From NCBI GenBank assembly GCA_017483225.1, contig JAFULF010000036.1, positions 1-46,635 on the forward strand: a stretch of 46,635 nucleotides of DNA, written 5' to 3'. Position numbers and translations under genes: made by a program. Below the pieces are notes generated by a model. It had not been told where the DNA came from and ran no database searches. It worked only from the letters and a program-made list of their open reading frames with translations. Numbering within the stretch: the first letter of the stretch is position 1; each line of letters opens with the position of its first letter. The DNA is from Alistipes sp. (GTDB lineage: Bacteria; Bacteroidota; Bacteroidia; Bacteroidales; Rikenellaceae). Below are positions 18,724 through 26,288 of the stretch, piece after piece.

Positions 18724-18780
18724 CAGGCGGCACACGACCCGAAATCAACCATTCAACAAACCATTAAAAACTTTAAGACA

Positions 18781-19740
18781 ATGTTAATCGAAAATCCAAA
18801 GACCTACAAAGGCAACGAAGTTGAAACCATCTTTTTCCGTCCATCGTTCTGTGGCAAGTCAGCCGAGGAGTTGGGCATCCGAGTACTCTACAATATGCCG
18901 ATGCCTACCACCGTGCAGGTGTGGAGCAAGCCCGACAACGTGTTGCAGACATTTGCAAGCGGTTGGAGCGGCGGCAAGAACGCCACAAAGTTGCAGAAGA
19001 CAATCAATATGCACAAGGTAAAGGCGGAGACGGCCTTCTCGGCCGACGACTACTTCTCGATGGTCTTCGAGAAGATTACCGGCAGTGCCGATGTCAATAT
19101 GGGCGACCTGACCGGCACCGAGTTGGAGAAGGCCGAGACGGAACTGTTCCGTCAGGCAATCGCCGAGGGTGTGCGTGCCACGATGTGGCTCGGTGACACC
19201 GATGGTGTCATCTCCTCGTTCAAGACCTTCAACGGCTTCCTCAAAGCAATCCACGATGCGATTGACAGCGAGCCGGACATCATAGCGGAGAACATATCCA
19301 GCAGCAACGGAGCCATCGACGTTATGCAGGCGACGTGGAATAACGCCACAGCCGACTTGAAGGCACTCCGCTCGGAGGAGAACCTCGTCTATCTCGTATC
19401 GTCCGACCTCTACAACAAGTACATCGAGGAGCTGGATGCCAAGGGTACCGACTCGGCATACCGAGAGAGCATTGATGGCCGTTCAGTGCTCCTCTACCAC
19501 GGCATTCCTGTCGTAGAGGTACCGCTGAGCAAGTACGTGCACAACTACGGCAACAGCTTCTGCATCCTGACCGACCGTCGCAACTTCGTCCTGGCACTCA
19601 ACACGGCAGATATACCTGAGAATGAGGTTCGTATGTGGTACAACCCCGACGAGATGGAGAATCGCCAGCGTGCCGTATTCCTCGCCGGCACCGAGATTCT
19701 TGACCTCAAACTCGTGTCGGCAAGCATCTCTGAAAACTAA
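18781..19740 (+). CDS. Major capsid protein (HK97-like fold)
   Basis: 319-residue protein judged a phage major capsid protein from its layout: N-arm with LGIRVLYNMPMPTTVQVW, a beta stretch with SGWSGGKNATKL, a helical spine, a peripheral domain containing VYLVSSDLYNKYIEEL, and the closing beta segment with ALNTADIPENEVRMWYNP and a C-terminal TEILDLKLVSASI. No long N-terminal delta (scaffold) domain precedes the N-arm, so scaffolding may come from the protease tail. It follows the protease by 57 bases with a clear ATG. Recognition is by pattern memory of Bacteroidota phage capsids, not alignment. An encapsulin-like use cannot be excluded. Confidence 0.75.
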   Translation: MLIENPKTYKGNEVETIFFRPSFCGKSAEELGIRVLYNMPMPTTVQVWSKPDNVLQTFASGWSGGKNATKLQKTINMHKVKAETAFSADDYFSMVFEKITGSADVNMGDLTGTELEKAETELFRQAIAEGVRATMWLGDTDGVISSFKTFNGFLKAIHDAIDSEPDIIAENISSSNGAIDVMQATWNNATADLKALRSEENLVYLVSSDLYNKYIEELDAKGTDSAYRESIDGRSVLLYHGIPVVEVPLSKYVHNYGNSFCILTDRRNFVLALNTADIPENEVRMWYNPDEMENRQRAVFLAGTEILDLKLVSASISEN

Positions 19741-19754
19741 ACCGTCGCTACGCT

Positions 19755-20240
19755 ATGTACGGTAATGATAAGAGAAAGCCCATCGGGGGTATAGCGTCCT
19801 GTGCGCTATACCCCGCCGATGCCGCCCGCATAAGTGCCGTGACCCGGCAGGGGTGCAAGGTGACTTTCAACAAAGCACCGTATGAGTTCGAACTCTTTGA
19901 CGAGCACTCGTCGCTGAGCGAGCAGATGGTTGCCGAGAACGGCATCTTGAAGGTGACACACCGCCTGACCCTTGTCGCCGACCGCAACCTCGCCTCGGCG
20001 TGGCTCGAAGCCCCCTTCACAAATCAGGCGATAGACAAGGGGCTGGTGGCAGAGGTGACGCTGACCGACGGCCGACACCTGCTTGTGGGGTGGTCCCACA
20101 GATTTCAGGCTGAGCAACCGCTGCGCCTCTCGTCGCTACGTTCCGACTCCGGCACTCGGGCAAACGAGACCCCGACACTCACCCTCACACTCGAAAGCCG
20201 TGACAACACCTTTGCAATGCCTGTCATACAGGAGTCTTAA
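19755..20240 (+). CDS. Probable phage tail-tube or virion protein
   Basis: 161-residue protein with a beta-rich core. The segment KVTHRLTLVADRNLASAWLE followed by DKGLVAEVTLTDGRHLLVGW and AEQPLRLSSLRSDSGTRANE matches a small conserved virion protein I associate with Bacteroidota phage clusters, placed near the capsid gene; tail tube or head decoration are the likely roles. The name is not certain. The start ATG at 19755 lies 14 bases after the capsid stop. No signal peptide or membrane helix. Confidence 0.55.
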   Translation: MYGNDKRKPIGGIASCALYPADAARISAVTRQGCKVTFNKAPYEFELFDEHSSLSEQMVAENGILKVTHRLTLVADRNLASAWLEAPFTNQAIDKGLVAEVTLTDGRHLLVGWSHRFQAEQPLRLSSLRSDSGTRANETPTLTLTLESRDNTFAMPVIQES

Positions 20241-20260
20241 ACCTTAACAACCGAAAAACA

Positions 20261-21484
20261 ATGGAGAATAAAATAAACAAAAGCGTAGTGTGTGGTGTCG
20301 CCGAGCCTCTGCCCGACATCTCCTTCACCCCTCTCTCAACCGTCGAGAGCCGTGACTTCTGGCGCTGGGGCAGCGACAACCGACTTCCACAACTGCTGGC
20401 GACCATATCCCGTCGCTCGCCAACACACCGCCGCATCATCAACGACAAGGCGGACTACATCTCCGGCAAGGGCTTCAACTTCGACCACACGGAGCCGCTG
20501 CTCGGCCGAATGGTGGAGCGCATAAACGGCTGCGGAGAGACGCTGCGACAGGTGCTGAACAAGGTCGCCTTCGACAAGTCGCTCTTCGGCAACGCCTTCG
20601 TAGAGGTTGTCACCGATGCCGAGCACTCGTTCCTCTCGCTCTTCCATCAAGATGCAACACACTGCCGTGTGGCAAAGGGGTCGCAACACATCCTGCTGCA
20701 CCACGACTGGGACTCGTTCACCAAGAGGGATGCCGTGGCACTGCCACTCTACCCACGCTTCGAGGAGCAGCCCGACGGAACGCTCCGCTCGATTATCCAC
20801 TACAAGGATTACGAGCCCTGTTTCAGCCACTACGGCGTGCCGCCATACATCGCCGGAATGAACGTCTCGGCCATAGCCTACAAGACCGACCGCTGGAACA
20901 TCTCCCGACTGGATAACTCGTTCCAACTATCTGGAATGATGGTGGTTGACGAGGCGGTGGACAATGCCCACGATGCCGAGAATCTGGTACGCTCGGCCGA
21001 GGCACGCTTCTCCGGACAGCCGGGGCAGGTGCTCTTCATAGTCAAGAGCGGCAGCGACAAGGACCACTCCCGCTTCATCCCTATCGAGTCGCAGAACGAC
21101 GGCGACTGGAAGGCTCTGCACGACCAAGCCACCGGCGATATCGTCGTCGCCCACTCGTGGTTTCGCTCGCTCAGCGGCCTCGACTACTCGTCGGGCTTCA
21201 ACTCGGAGCGCATCCTCCACGAGTACGAGATTGCCCTGAACACGGTAATCCTCGGCGAGCAGGCAGAGTTGTTGGAGCCTATCACCCACGCAATGAGTGC
21301 CATCCTCGGCATCGACTGCTCCTCGTTGGAGATTATCAACCGTCCGCCGACACGCTCGAAGCCTATCTATATGAAGGTTTGGGAGGCACGCAAGGCCGAC
21401 GGTCTGGACTACGATCCGGAGGATGAGCGTCAGCAGCTCTTTCTCTCGGAGATAAGCAAGTACAACATCACAAAAGTAGGATAG
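20261..21484 (+). CDS. Phage portal protein
   Basis: 407-residue protein with portal-type features: an N-terminal segment with DNRLPQLLATISRRSPTHRRIINDKADYISGKGF (the usual 'long helix' reading), a wing region that continues to about residue 250, and a C-terminal helical part with EIALNTVILGEQAELLEP and the crown. In phages it forms the dodecameric ring through which DNA enters the head and docks terminase. It sits 20 bases after the preceding gene and 2 bases before the connector gene. Its position downstream of the capsid gene is unlike the common portal-protease-capsid order. Confidence 0.7.
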   Translation: MENKINKSVVCGVAEPLPDISFTPLSTVESRDFWRWGSDNRLPQLLATISRRSPTHRRIINDKADYISGKGFNFDHTEPLLGRMVERINGCGETLRQVLNKVAFDKSLFGNAFVEVVTDAEHSFLSLFHQDATHCRVAKGSQHILLHHDWDSFTKRDAVALPLYPRFEEQPDGTLRSIIHYKDYEPCFSHYGVPPYIAGMNVSAIAYKTDRWNISRLDNSFQLSGMMVVDEAVDNAHDAENLVRSAEARFSGQPGQVLFIVKSGSDKDHSRFIPIESQNDGDWKALHDQATGDIVVAHSWFRSLSGLDYSSGFNSERILHEYEIALNTVILGEQAELLEPITHAMSAILGIDCSSLEIINRPPTRSKPIYMKVWEARKADGLDYDPEDERQQLFLSEISKYNITKVG

Positions 21485-21485
21485 T

Positions 21486-21959
21486 ATGAAAAACTTTATT
21501 ACACCCGACCGTGTTCTCTCGCTCGCCTTTGGCGATGGCGACTTCCTCTCGGCAGAGGTGGTTGGCGAGGCGGACATCGCCCTCGCACAGCACCGATATA
21601 TCCTCCCGATTATCGGGGCAGACCTCTGCGAGAAGGCTCTCGACGGGGAGTATGCCGACCTTGTTGACGACTATATCGCTCCCGCCCTCGCCTTTGCCGT
21701 CAGGGCACTCATCCAGCCTGCACTCAACGTGCGCTGTGGCGGAACGGGCCTCGTAGCCCCCTCAACGCCAGTGTCAGAGGCGGCCTCTACCTCGGCAGCG
21801 CAGGCTCTGCAACGCTCGTTGGAGCGACGACGTGATGCCCTGCTGAAACGCCTCTCCGACCACCTGTCGCAGAGCGTGACACTCTATCCGGAGTACGACC
21901 CTCGGGCGGATGCAATGCAAAAATGTGCAACTTATGGAGGCATTATTCAGATATATTAA
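21486..21959 (+). CDS. Head-tail connector-like protein (DUF6712-type)
   Basis: 157-residue mainly helical protein. The N-terminal FITPDRVLSLAFGDGDFLSAEVV leads into IALAQHRYILPIIGADLCEKAL, the layout of gp6-type head-tail connectors often annotated DUF6712 in Bacteroidota phages. The middle is an Ala/Ser-rich linker and the C-terminus a helix (LQRSLERRRDALLKRLSDHL). In phages it adapts the portal to the tail or neck. It directly follows the portal gene and overlaps the holin gene by 26 bases in another frame. Confidence 0.6.
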   Translation: MKNFITPDRVLSLAFGDGDFLSAEVVGEADIALAQHRYILPIIGADLCEKALDGEYADLVDDYIAPALAFAVRALIQPALNVRCGGTGLVAPSTPVSEAASTSAAQALQRSLERRRDALLKRLSDHLSQSVTLYPEYDPRADAMQKCATYGGIIQIY

Positions 21960-22377
21960 CGCTACGGTGATGGGCATAGCGGCACTCTTCGCCCCCGTCC
22001 GCCCGATAATCATCTGCGCCTTGGTCTTTGTCGTCATCGACTTCGTGACGGGAGTTGCGGCAAGCCGAAGCGTGGCACGTAATCAGGGGCAGAGGTGGTA
22101 CTTCGAGAGTTGCGAGGCGTGGCGCACGGTGCGCAAGGCGGGCTTCGTCATCACGGCGATTGCTATGACGTGGCTCTTGGAGTCGTGCGTGCTCGACTTT
22201 ATGCAACTCCACCTGACACGTCTCTTTGCGGGGATGATATGCGGTGTGGAGATGTGGTCGTTCCTCGAAAACGCCTCCGTACTCTCGGATGCCCGCCTCT
22301 TCGGGTGGATGCGCCGATATGTCCACCGCCGTATAAACAAGGAGATTGGAGATGAAATCGGAGAAGATTTTGAATAA
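21934..22377 (+). CDS. Phage holin-family membrane protein
   Basis: 147 residues from the ATG at 21934, which is preferred to the upstream in-frame ATG at 21910. It has three hydrophobic helices (VMGIAALFAPVRPIIICALVFVVIDF; VITAIAMTWLLESCVLD; then the FAGMICGVEMWSFLEN segment) and a basic C-terminus, fitting the phage_holin_4/toxin-secretion holin group. The D-F-V-T-G-V motif after the first helix is typical. Holins let endolysin reach peptidoglycan. It overlaps the connector gene by 26 bases upstream and the endolysin-like gene downstream (22352-22377). Confidence 0.8.
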   Translation: MEALFRYINATVMGIAALFAPVRPIIICALVFVVIDFVTGVAASRSVARNQGQRWYFESCEAWRTVRKAGFVITAIAMTWLLESCVLDFMQLHLTRLFAGMICGVEMWSFLENASVLSDARLFGWMRRYVHRRINKEIGDEIGEDFE

Positions 22378-22795
22378 CAAGAGGAGTCTGCCCAGAGGGC
22401 TGCGCAACTGCAACCCGGGCAACATACGCCACTCGACCGTGCGCTACAAAGGGGAGGTTACTCCGTGTAGCGACAAGGCCTTTCGGCAGTTTGAGTCCAT
22501 GGCGTGGGGCTACCGTGCAATGTTCGTGCTGCTGCACACCTACGCCAAGAAGCACGGCTGCTACACAATACGCTCTATCATAAGCCGTTACGCCCCACCT
22601 TCGGAGAACAATACGGAGGCCTACATCCGCCGTGTGTCGCTCGGCGCAGGCATCGACGACACGACAAGGATAGAGACGCTTGACCACCAAAGTATGATAC
22701 CCATCGTATGCGCAATGTCGGAGGTAGAGAACGGCGTTACTGCCCTGCGTAGCGAGGTGGAGGAGGGGTGGCGACTTTTTAGAGCAGATTTCTGA
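22352..22795 (+). CDS. Phage lysozyme-like/structural protein P5-like
   Basis: 147 residues from the ATG at 22352. It is preceded at 7 bases by AAGGAG, an unusually good Shine-Dalgarno for this organism. The N-terminal GLRNCNPGNIRHS motif and FRQFESMAWGYRAMF are the hallmarks of the 'structural protein P5' group, a lytic-transglycosylase-like peptidoglycan-degrading fold also used as endolysin. No signal peptide, so release would depend on the holin. It is the last gene of the phage-type operon and its stop is 22 bases before comEC. Confidence 0.75.
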   Translation: MKSEKILNNKRSLPRGLRNCNPGNIRHSTVRYKGEVTPCSDKAFRQFESMAWGYRAMFVLLHTYAKKHGCYTIRSIISRYAPPSENNTEAYIRRVSLGAGIDDTTRIETLDHQSMIPIVCAMSEVENGVTALRSEVEEGWRLFRADF

Positions 22796-22805
22796 CGATT
22801 TTTGC

Positions 22806-22813
22806 TATCTTTG
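22806..22813 (+). promoter_or_regulatory. -7 box of comEC
   Basis: TATCTTTG lies only 4 bases before the comEC ATG (22818), so the transcript would be nearly leaderless. The -33 region is T-rich, without a clear TTG at the proper distance. Confidence 0.5.
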
Positions 22814-22817
22814 TGGT

Positions 22818-24293
22818 ATGAATATCGAGTTTTCGACAGACCATATCAGGGAACGAATCAGGCGAATGCCGATGGCGGTGGTGTCACTATCACTCGCCCT
22901 CGGCATTCTCTTTTCGGAGTATGTTGAGATTTCGGTGTGGCTGTGGGTGGTGCTTGCGCTCTGCTCTGCCGCCATAGCCCTGCGCTATCGTGCCATAGGA
23001 ACGAGTGCCGTATGCATCTCGCTCTTCGCCCTTGGTGCTCTGCTGCACACCCTCTCCCAACCCGACCCTCTGCCATACGGCGAGCGGCTTCGTCTGCAAC
23101 TCGCCTTCGACGGCGAGAGCCGCCTGCGGGAGGGCTACTGCTCGGCAACGGCACGCATCTCCTCGTGCAACGGGAGCAGGTGTCGCAGTGGCGTGGTCGT
23201 CTATACCGACACCACCCTCCTATTCAACGCCGGCGACCGAGCCGAGGTCATCGCCACCCTGCACCCCTTCAAGAGCCACCACCGAAGCTATGCCTCGCTG
23301 ATGTACCACAGAGGGTATGTCGGCAGCGTAAACATCTCCCTCGGTCAGATAGAGTCCGTCACCTACTCCACAAGTCACTCCCTGCACGAGAGGGCAGTCT
23401 TACGCCTGCGCTCCCTCCTGCCGAGGGGCGATGCCCGAGCCGTCGTGATGGCTATGGGCGCAGGCTCCAAGGCCGAGATTGACACGGAGCTCACCGCCTC
23501 GTACTCCCGCACCGGAGCCTCCCACCTGCTCGCCGTGTCGGGGCTCCACGTAGGCATAGTCTTTATGCTTATAAATCTACTGCTTACGCCTCTGGTGCTG
23601 GCACCTGCGGGCAATATCATCCGCTCGCTCCTTGCCATACTTGCCATCTGGGCGTATGTCGGGCTGTGCGGTATGGCTCCGAGTGCCATACGTGCGGCGA
23701 TTATGTTCTCGCTGCTACAACTGTCGCTCAACTCCACCCGTGAGTACCTCTCGGGCAACATCCTTGCCGGCACAGCCTCGCTGATGCTGCTCTTTAACCC
23801 CAACCTGATTTTCGACATCAGCTTCTGCCTCTCGTTCACCGCCGTCGCCGGAATCATCTTCTGGGGAGTTCCTCTGCTGCGCCTGCTTCACATCCGCATA
23901 CCCATCGTGCGGCAGGTGGTCGAACTGCTCGTCATAGGCCTTGTGTCGTCACTTGCAGTCCTACCGCAAGTATCTCATACCTTTGGCATTATCCCCATCG
24001 TGGGTCTGCTTCTCAATCCCGCCGTAATCCTCACGGCAAACCTCATACTTCTGCCCACCATCCTCTCGCTCCTTACGCCCCTGCACCTTGCCGGCGGGCT
24101 GTTACGGGTAGCGGAGTGGGCGGCCCTGTTGCAGAACTACCTCGTCGGCAAGTGCGCATCGCTACCCTTTGCAAGCATAGATTACTCGTTCAGCATCGCC
24201 GAGATGGCTGCAACATACGCCCTCTTCTTTGTCGCAACGCTCCTCTCGCTCGGCTTCCGCCGAAGCAAAAAGGTTCGGCTGCCGAAGATTTAG
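22818..24293 (+). CDS. comEC: ComEC/Rec2 family competence protein
   Basis: 491-residue polytopic inner-membrane protein of the ComEC family, which imports single-stranded DNA during transformation. It has an N-terminal DUF4131-like part (a short helix pair and an OB-like stretch up to about residue 170) and the Competence domain with GASHLLAVSGLHVGIVF and about ten further hydrophobic helices. There is no C-terminal metallo-beta-lactamase domain, and it is short compared with Bacillus ComEC (776 residues). It directly follows the phage-type lysin gene, with its own -7 box. Natural competence is not shown by this gene alone. Confidence 0.92.
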   Translation: MNIEFSTDHIRERIRRMPMAVVSLSLALGILFSEYVEISVWLWVVLALCSAAIALRYRAIGTSAVCISLFALGALLHTLSQPDPLPYGERLRLQLAFDGESRLREGYCSATARISSCNGSRCRSGVVVYTDTTLLFNAGDRAEVIATLHPFKSHHRSYASLMYHRGYVGSVNISLGQIESVTYSTSHSLHERAVLRLRSLLPRGDARAVVMAMGAGSKAEIDTELTASYSRTGASHLLAVSGLHVGIVFMLINLLLTPLVLAPAGNIIRSLLAILAIWAYVGLCGMAPSAIRAAIMFSLLQLSLNSTREYLSGNILAGTASLMLLFNPNLIFDISFCLSFTAVAGIIFWGVPLLRLLHIRIPIVRQVVELLVIGLVSSLAVLPQVSHTFGIIPIVGLLLNPAVILTANLILLPTILSLLTPLHLAGGLLRVAEWAALLQNYLVGKCASLPFASIDYSFSIAEMAATYALFFVATLLSLGFRRSKKVRLPKI

Positions 24294-24328
24294 AGAGGCC
24301 ATATTCGGAAAAGTTCCAAATTTATTGC

Positions 24329-24336
24329 TAAATTTG
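24329..24336 (+). promoter_or_regulatory. -7 box of the methyltransferase gene
   Basis: TAAATTTG ends 4 bases before the ATG at 24341, again an almost leaderless arrangement. A TTC at 24304-24306 may serve as a weak -33 element (spacing 22). Confidence 0.5.
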
Positions 24337-24340
24337 CACT

Positions 24341-25501
24341 ATGTTCACACTCGAAGAGTTCTCGACGCTCTGTCAGGAGCAGGTGCAGTGCGCCATTGCA
24401 GAGAATATCGACCGCACGCCGACCGATATCGCTCTGGACCGTCGTGTGCCTGCCGCTGCCGCCGTTGCCACGCAAGTCAAGCGACTGCAAAGGGCTCGGA
24501 GCAAGCTCCCATCCTACTACGCCGTGAGGGCGATACTCCCTCCACGTGCCTACGAGCAGTCGTCGAGCGAGGAGTGCGCCGCACGCAAGCGCCTCTGCGG
24601 GGAGTCGGTGCTCGACCTCACCTGCGGGCTCGGTGTCGATACTATGGCACTTGCACGACGTTTCAGGAGGGTGGTCGCCTTGGAGCGTGACGAGGTGTTG
24701 GCCGCCGTGACACGTCACAACCTGCAACGCCTCGGCATCGAGAATGTGACCATCATAAACTGCTCGGCGGAGGAGTTCTTGTCCACGTGCGAGCAACACT
24801 TCGACTGGTGCTTTGCCGACCCTGACCGCCGTGGCGAGGCGGGCGAGAAACTTGTGCGCTTGGAGGATTGCTCCCCCAATATGGTTGCCCTGCGCAGCGA
24901 CATAGAGCGCATTGCCGACCGCATCTGCATCAAGTGCTCGCCGCTGTTCGACACCGCCGAGGCACAACATCTCTTTGGCGACTGCTCGGTGGAGAGCGTA
25001 TCGCTGGCGGGAGAGTGCAAGGAGGTCAATATCTATATCGACGGCACCACCCCGACACTTGCCGCTGAGGCCATCGGTCTGGGACGTGTCGAGGTGCCTT
25101 GGGCGGAGGTGGGCAACTACGCTCCGGGCGAGCCACCGACCGACCTTGAAGCATACCGCTACCTCATCCTCCCCGATGTTGCCCTGCAACACTCACGCCT
25201 GACGGCCTACGCCCTCGCAGGCAGGGCCGACGTATGGTCAGCAACGGGCATTGCCCTCTCGACGGAGGCTCCGCAGGGGGTTCCGGGCCGCATCTTCGAG
25301 ATTGGCTCCATACTCGACCTCGGCAACAAACAGACAAAGAGGAGGCTGCGTGGTGCCAAGGTGGAGATTTATCGCCGAGATATGCCCCTCTCCAACGGAG
25401 AGCTGTGCCGCCGCTTCGGAATGCGTGAGGGTGGCGAGCAGAGGTGGTGCTTTACAAAAATTGGCACCCGCTCGGTTGCAATAGAGATGAAAAAGATGTA
25501 A
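24341..25501 (+). CDS. SAM-dependent methyltransferase with THUMP-like domain
   Basis: 386-residue class I methyltransferase. The Rossmann motif is VLDLTCGLGVDT (about residues 90-101); the family motif is FADPDRRG in place of the NPPY of amino-methyltransferases. C-terminal to it (from about residue 295) lies a THUMP-like/ferredoxin-like domain with a SATGIAL and GRIFEIGSIL segment, which I associate with the PG_1098-type family. The substrate is probably an RNA base but unknown. It starts at a near-leaderless promoter and ends 10 bases before the DUF2520 gene. Confidence 0.83.
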   Translation: MFTLEEFSTLCQEQVQCAIAENIDRTPTDIALDRRVPAAAAVATQVKRLQRARSKLPSYYAVRAILPPRAYEQSSSEECAARKRLCGESVLDLTCGLGVDTMALARRFRRVVALERDEVLAAVTRHNLQRLGIENVTIINCSAEEFLSTCEQHFDWCFADPDRRGEAGEKLVRLEDCSPNMVALRSDIERIADRICIKCSPLFDTAEAQHLFGDCSVESVSLAGECKEVNIYIDGTTPTLAAEAIGLGRVEVPWAEVGNYAPGEPPTDLEAYRYLILPDVALQHSRLTAYALAGRADVWSATGIALSTEAPQGVPGRIFEIGSILDLGNKQTKRRLRGAKVEIYRRDMPLSNGELCRRFGMREGGEQRWCFTKIGTRSVAIEMKKM

Positions 25502-25506
25502 CTTTG
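25476..25506 (+). promoter_or_regulatory. Promoter of the DUF2520 gene
   Basis: TTG at 25476-25478 and TAACTTTG at 25499-25506 are 20 bases apart, inside the end of the methyltransferase gene. The ATG (25512) follows 5 bases after the -7 box, so the mRNA would be nearly leaderless. Confidence 0.6.
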
Positions 25507-25511
25507 TCGCT

Positions 25512-26288
25512 ATGAAAGTGGTAATTATAGGAAGTGGAAATGTTGCGGAGTCGCTCGCACGTGCCGTGAGAGAGAGCGAAAACACTCTCGTTCAGCTCTT
25601 TGCACGCAACGAGGAGCGTGGCCGCAAGGTCGCCGAGATAGGCGGTACGCAGTGGTGTAACAACCCCTCGGCACTCGCCGTGGCGGACATATACCTCATA
25701 TCGGTCAGCGACCGAGCCGTCAAGGAGGTCGCCGAGTCGCTGACCTTCCCCGAGGGTGCCATCGTGGCACATACGGCGGGGTGTGGCACGCTCGATATGC
25801 TCCCTGCGCAATCTCGCCGAGCGGTCATCTACCCCTTCCAGACCTTCACTGCGGGGCGCATAGTCGATTTCCGCAAGGTCTATCTCTTCATTGAGGCGGA
25901 GGAGCCGCAGACCTTCGACGAGGCGTACCGCTTCGCCACCACCCTCTCCGACAATGTGGAGAGAGCCGATGCGGCAGTACGGGCGAAGATACACCTCACG
26001 GGGGTTCTCGCCTCCAACTTCGTGAACAACCTATACAGCACCGCCGCCGAGGTTTTGAGCAGTGCCTCACTACCCTTCGATGTTGTGGCACCCGTGATTG
26101 AGGAGACGGCAGCCAAGGCTGTGGCATCGGGCAACCCCGCCTCGGTGCAGACAGGCCCCGCTATGCGTGGCGATATGCCCACCTTGGAGCGTCACAGAGC
26201 ACTCATAGGCGAGGATGAACTGCTGCGAACAATTTACGATACGATAAGCAAAAATATATGGAGAATAAAAGAAACTTCAAAGAGATAA
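25512..26288 (+). CDS. Rossmann-like/DUF2520 domain oxidoreductase
   Basis: 258-residue protein. The N-terminal NAD(P)-binding Rossmann fold starts with VVIIGSGNVAESLARAV (residues 3-19), like ProC/F420-dependent oxidoreductases; ISVSDRAVKEVAE and VAHTAGCGTLDML follow. The C-terminal half (about residues 128-255) is DUF2520, all helical, with HLTGVLASNFVNNLYS and TGPAMRGDMPTLERH. The reaction is unknown. It overlaps the next gene by 31 bases, so the two are translationally coupled. Confidence 0.9.
   Translation: MKVVIIGSGNVAESLARAVRESENTLVQLFARNEERGRKVAEIGGTQWCNNPSALAVADIYLISVSDRAVKEVAESLTFPEGAIVAHTAGCGTLDMLPAQSRRAVIYPFQTFTAGRIVDFRKVYLFIEAEEPQTFDEAYRFATTLSDNVERADAAVRAKIHLTGVLASNFVNNLYSTAAEVLSSASLPFDVVAPVIEETAAKAVASGNPASVQTGPAMRGDMPTLERHRALIGEDELLRTIYDTISKNIWRIKETSKR

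Noticed and set aside
13775-22795. Complete active prophage
   Set aside because: No terminase, integrase, repressor or replication gene, and no flanking direct repeat was seen by eye at the ends. It may be a prophage remnant but not a complete one in this window.
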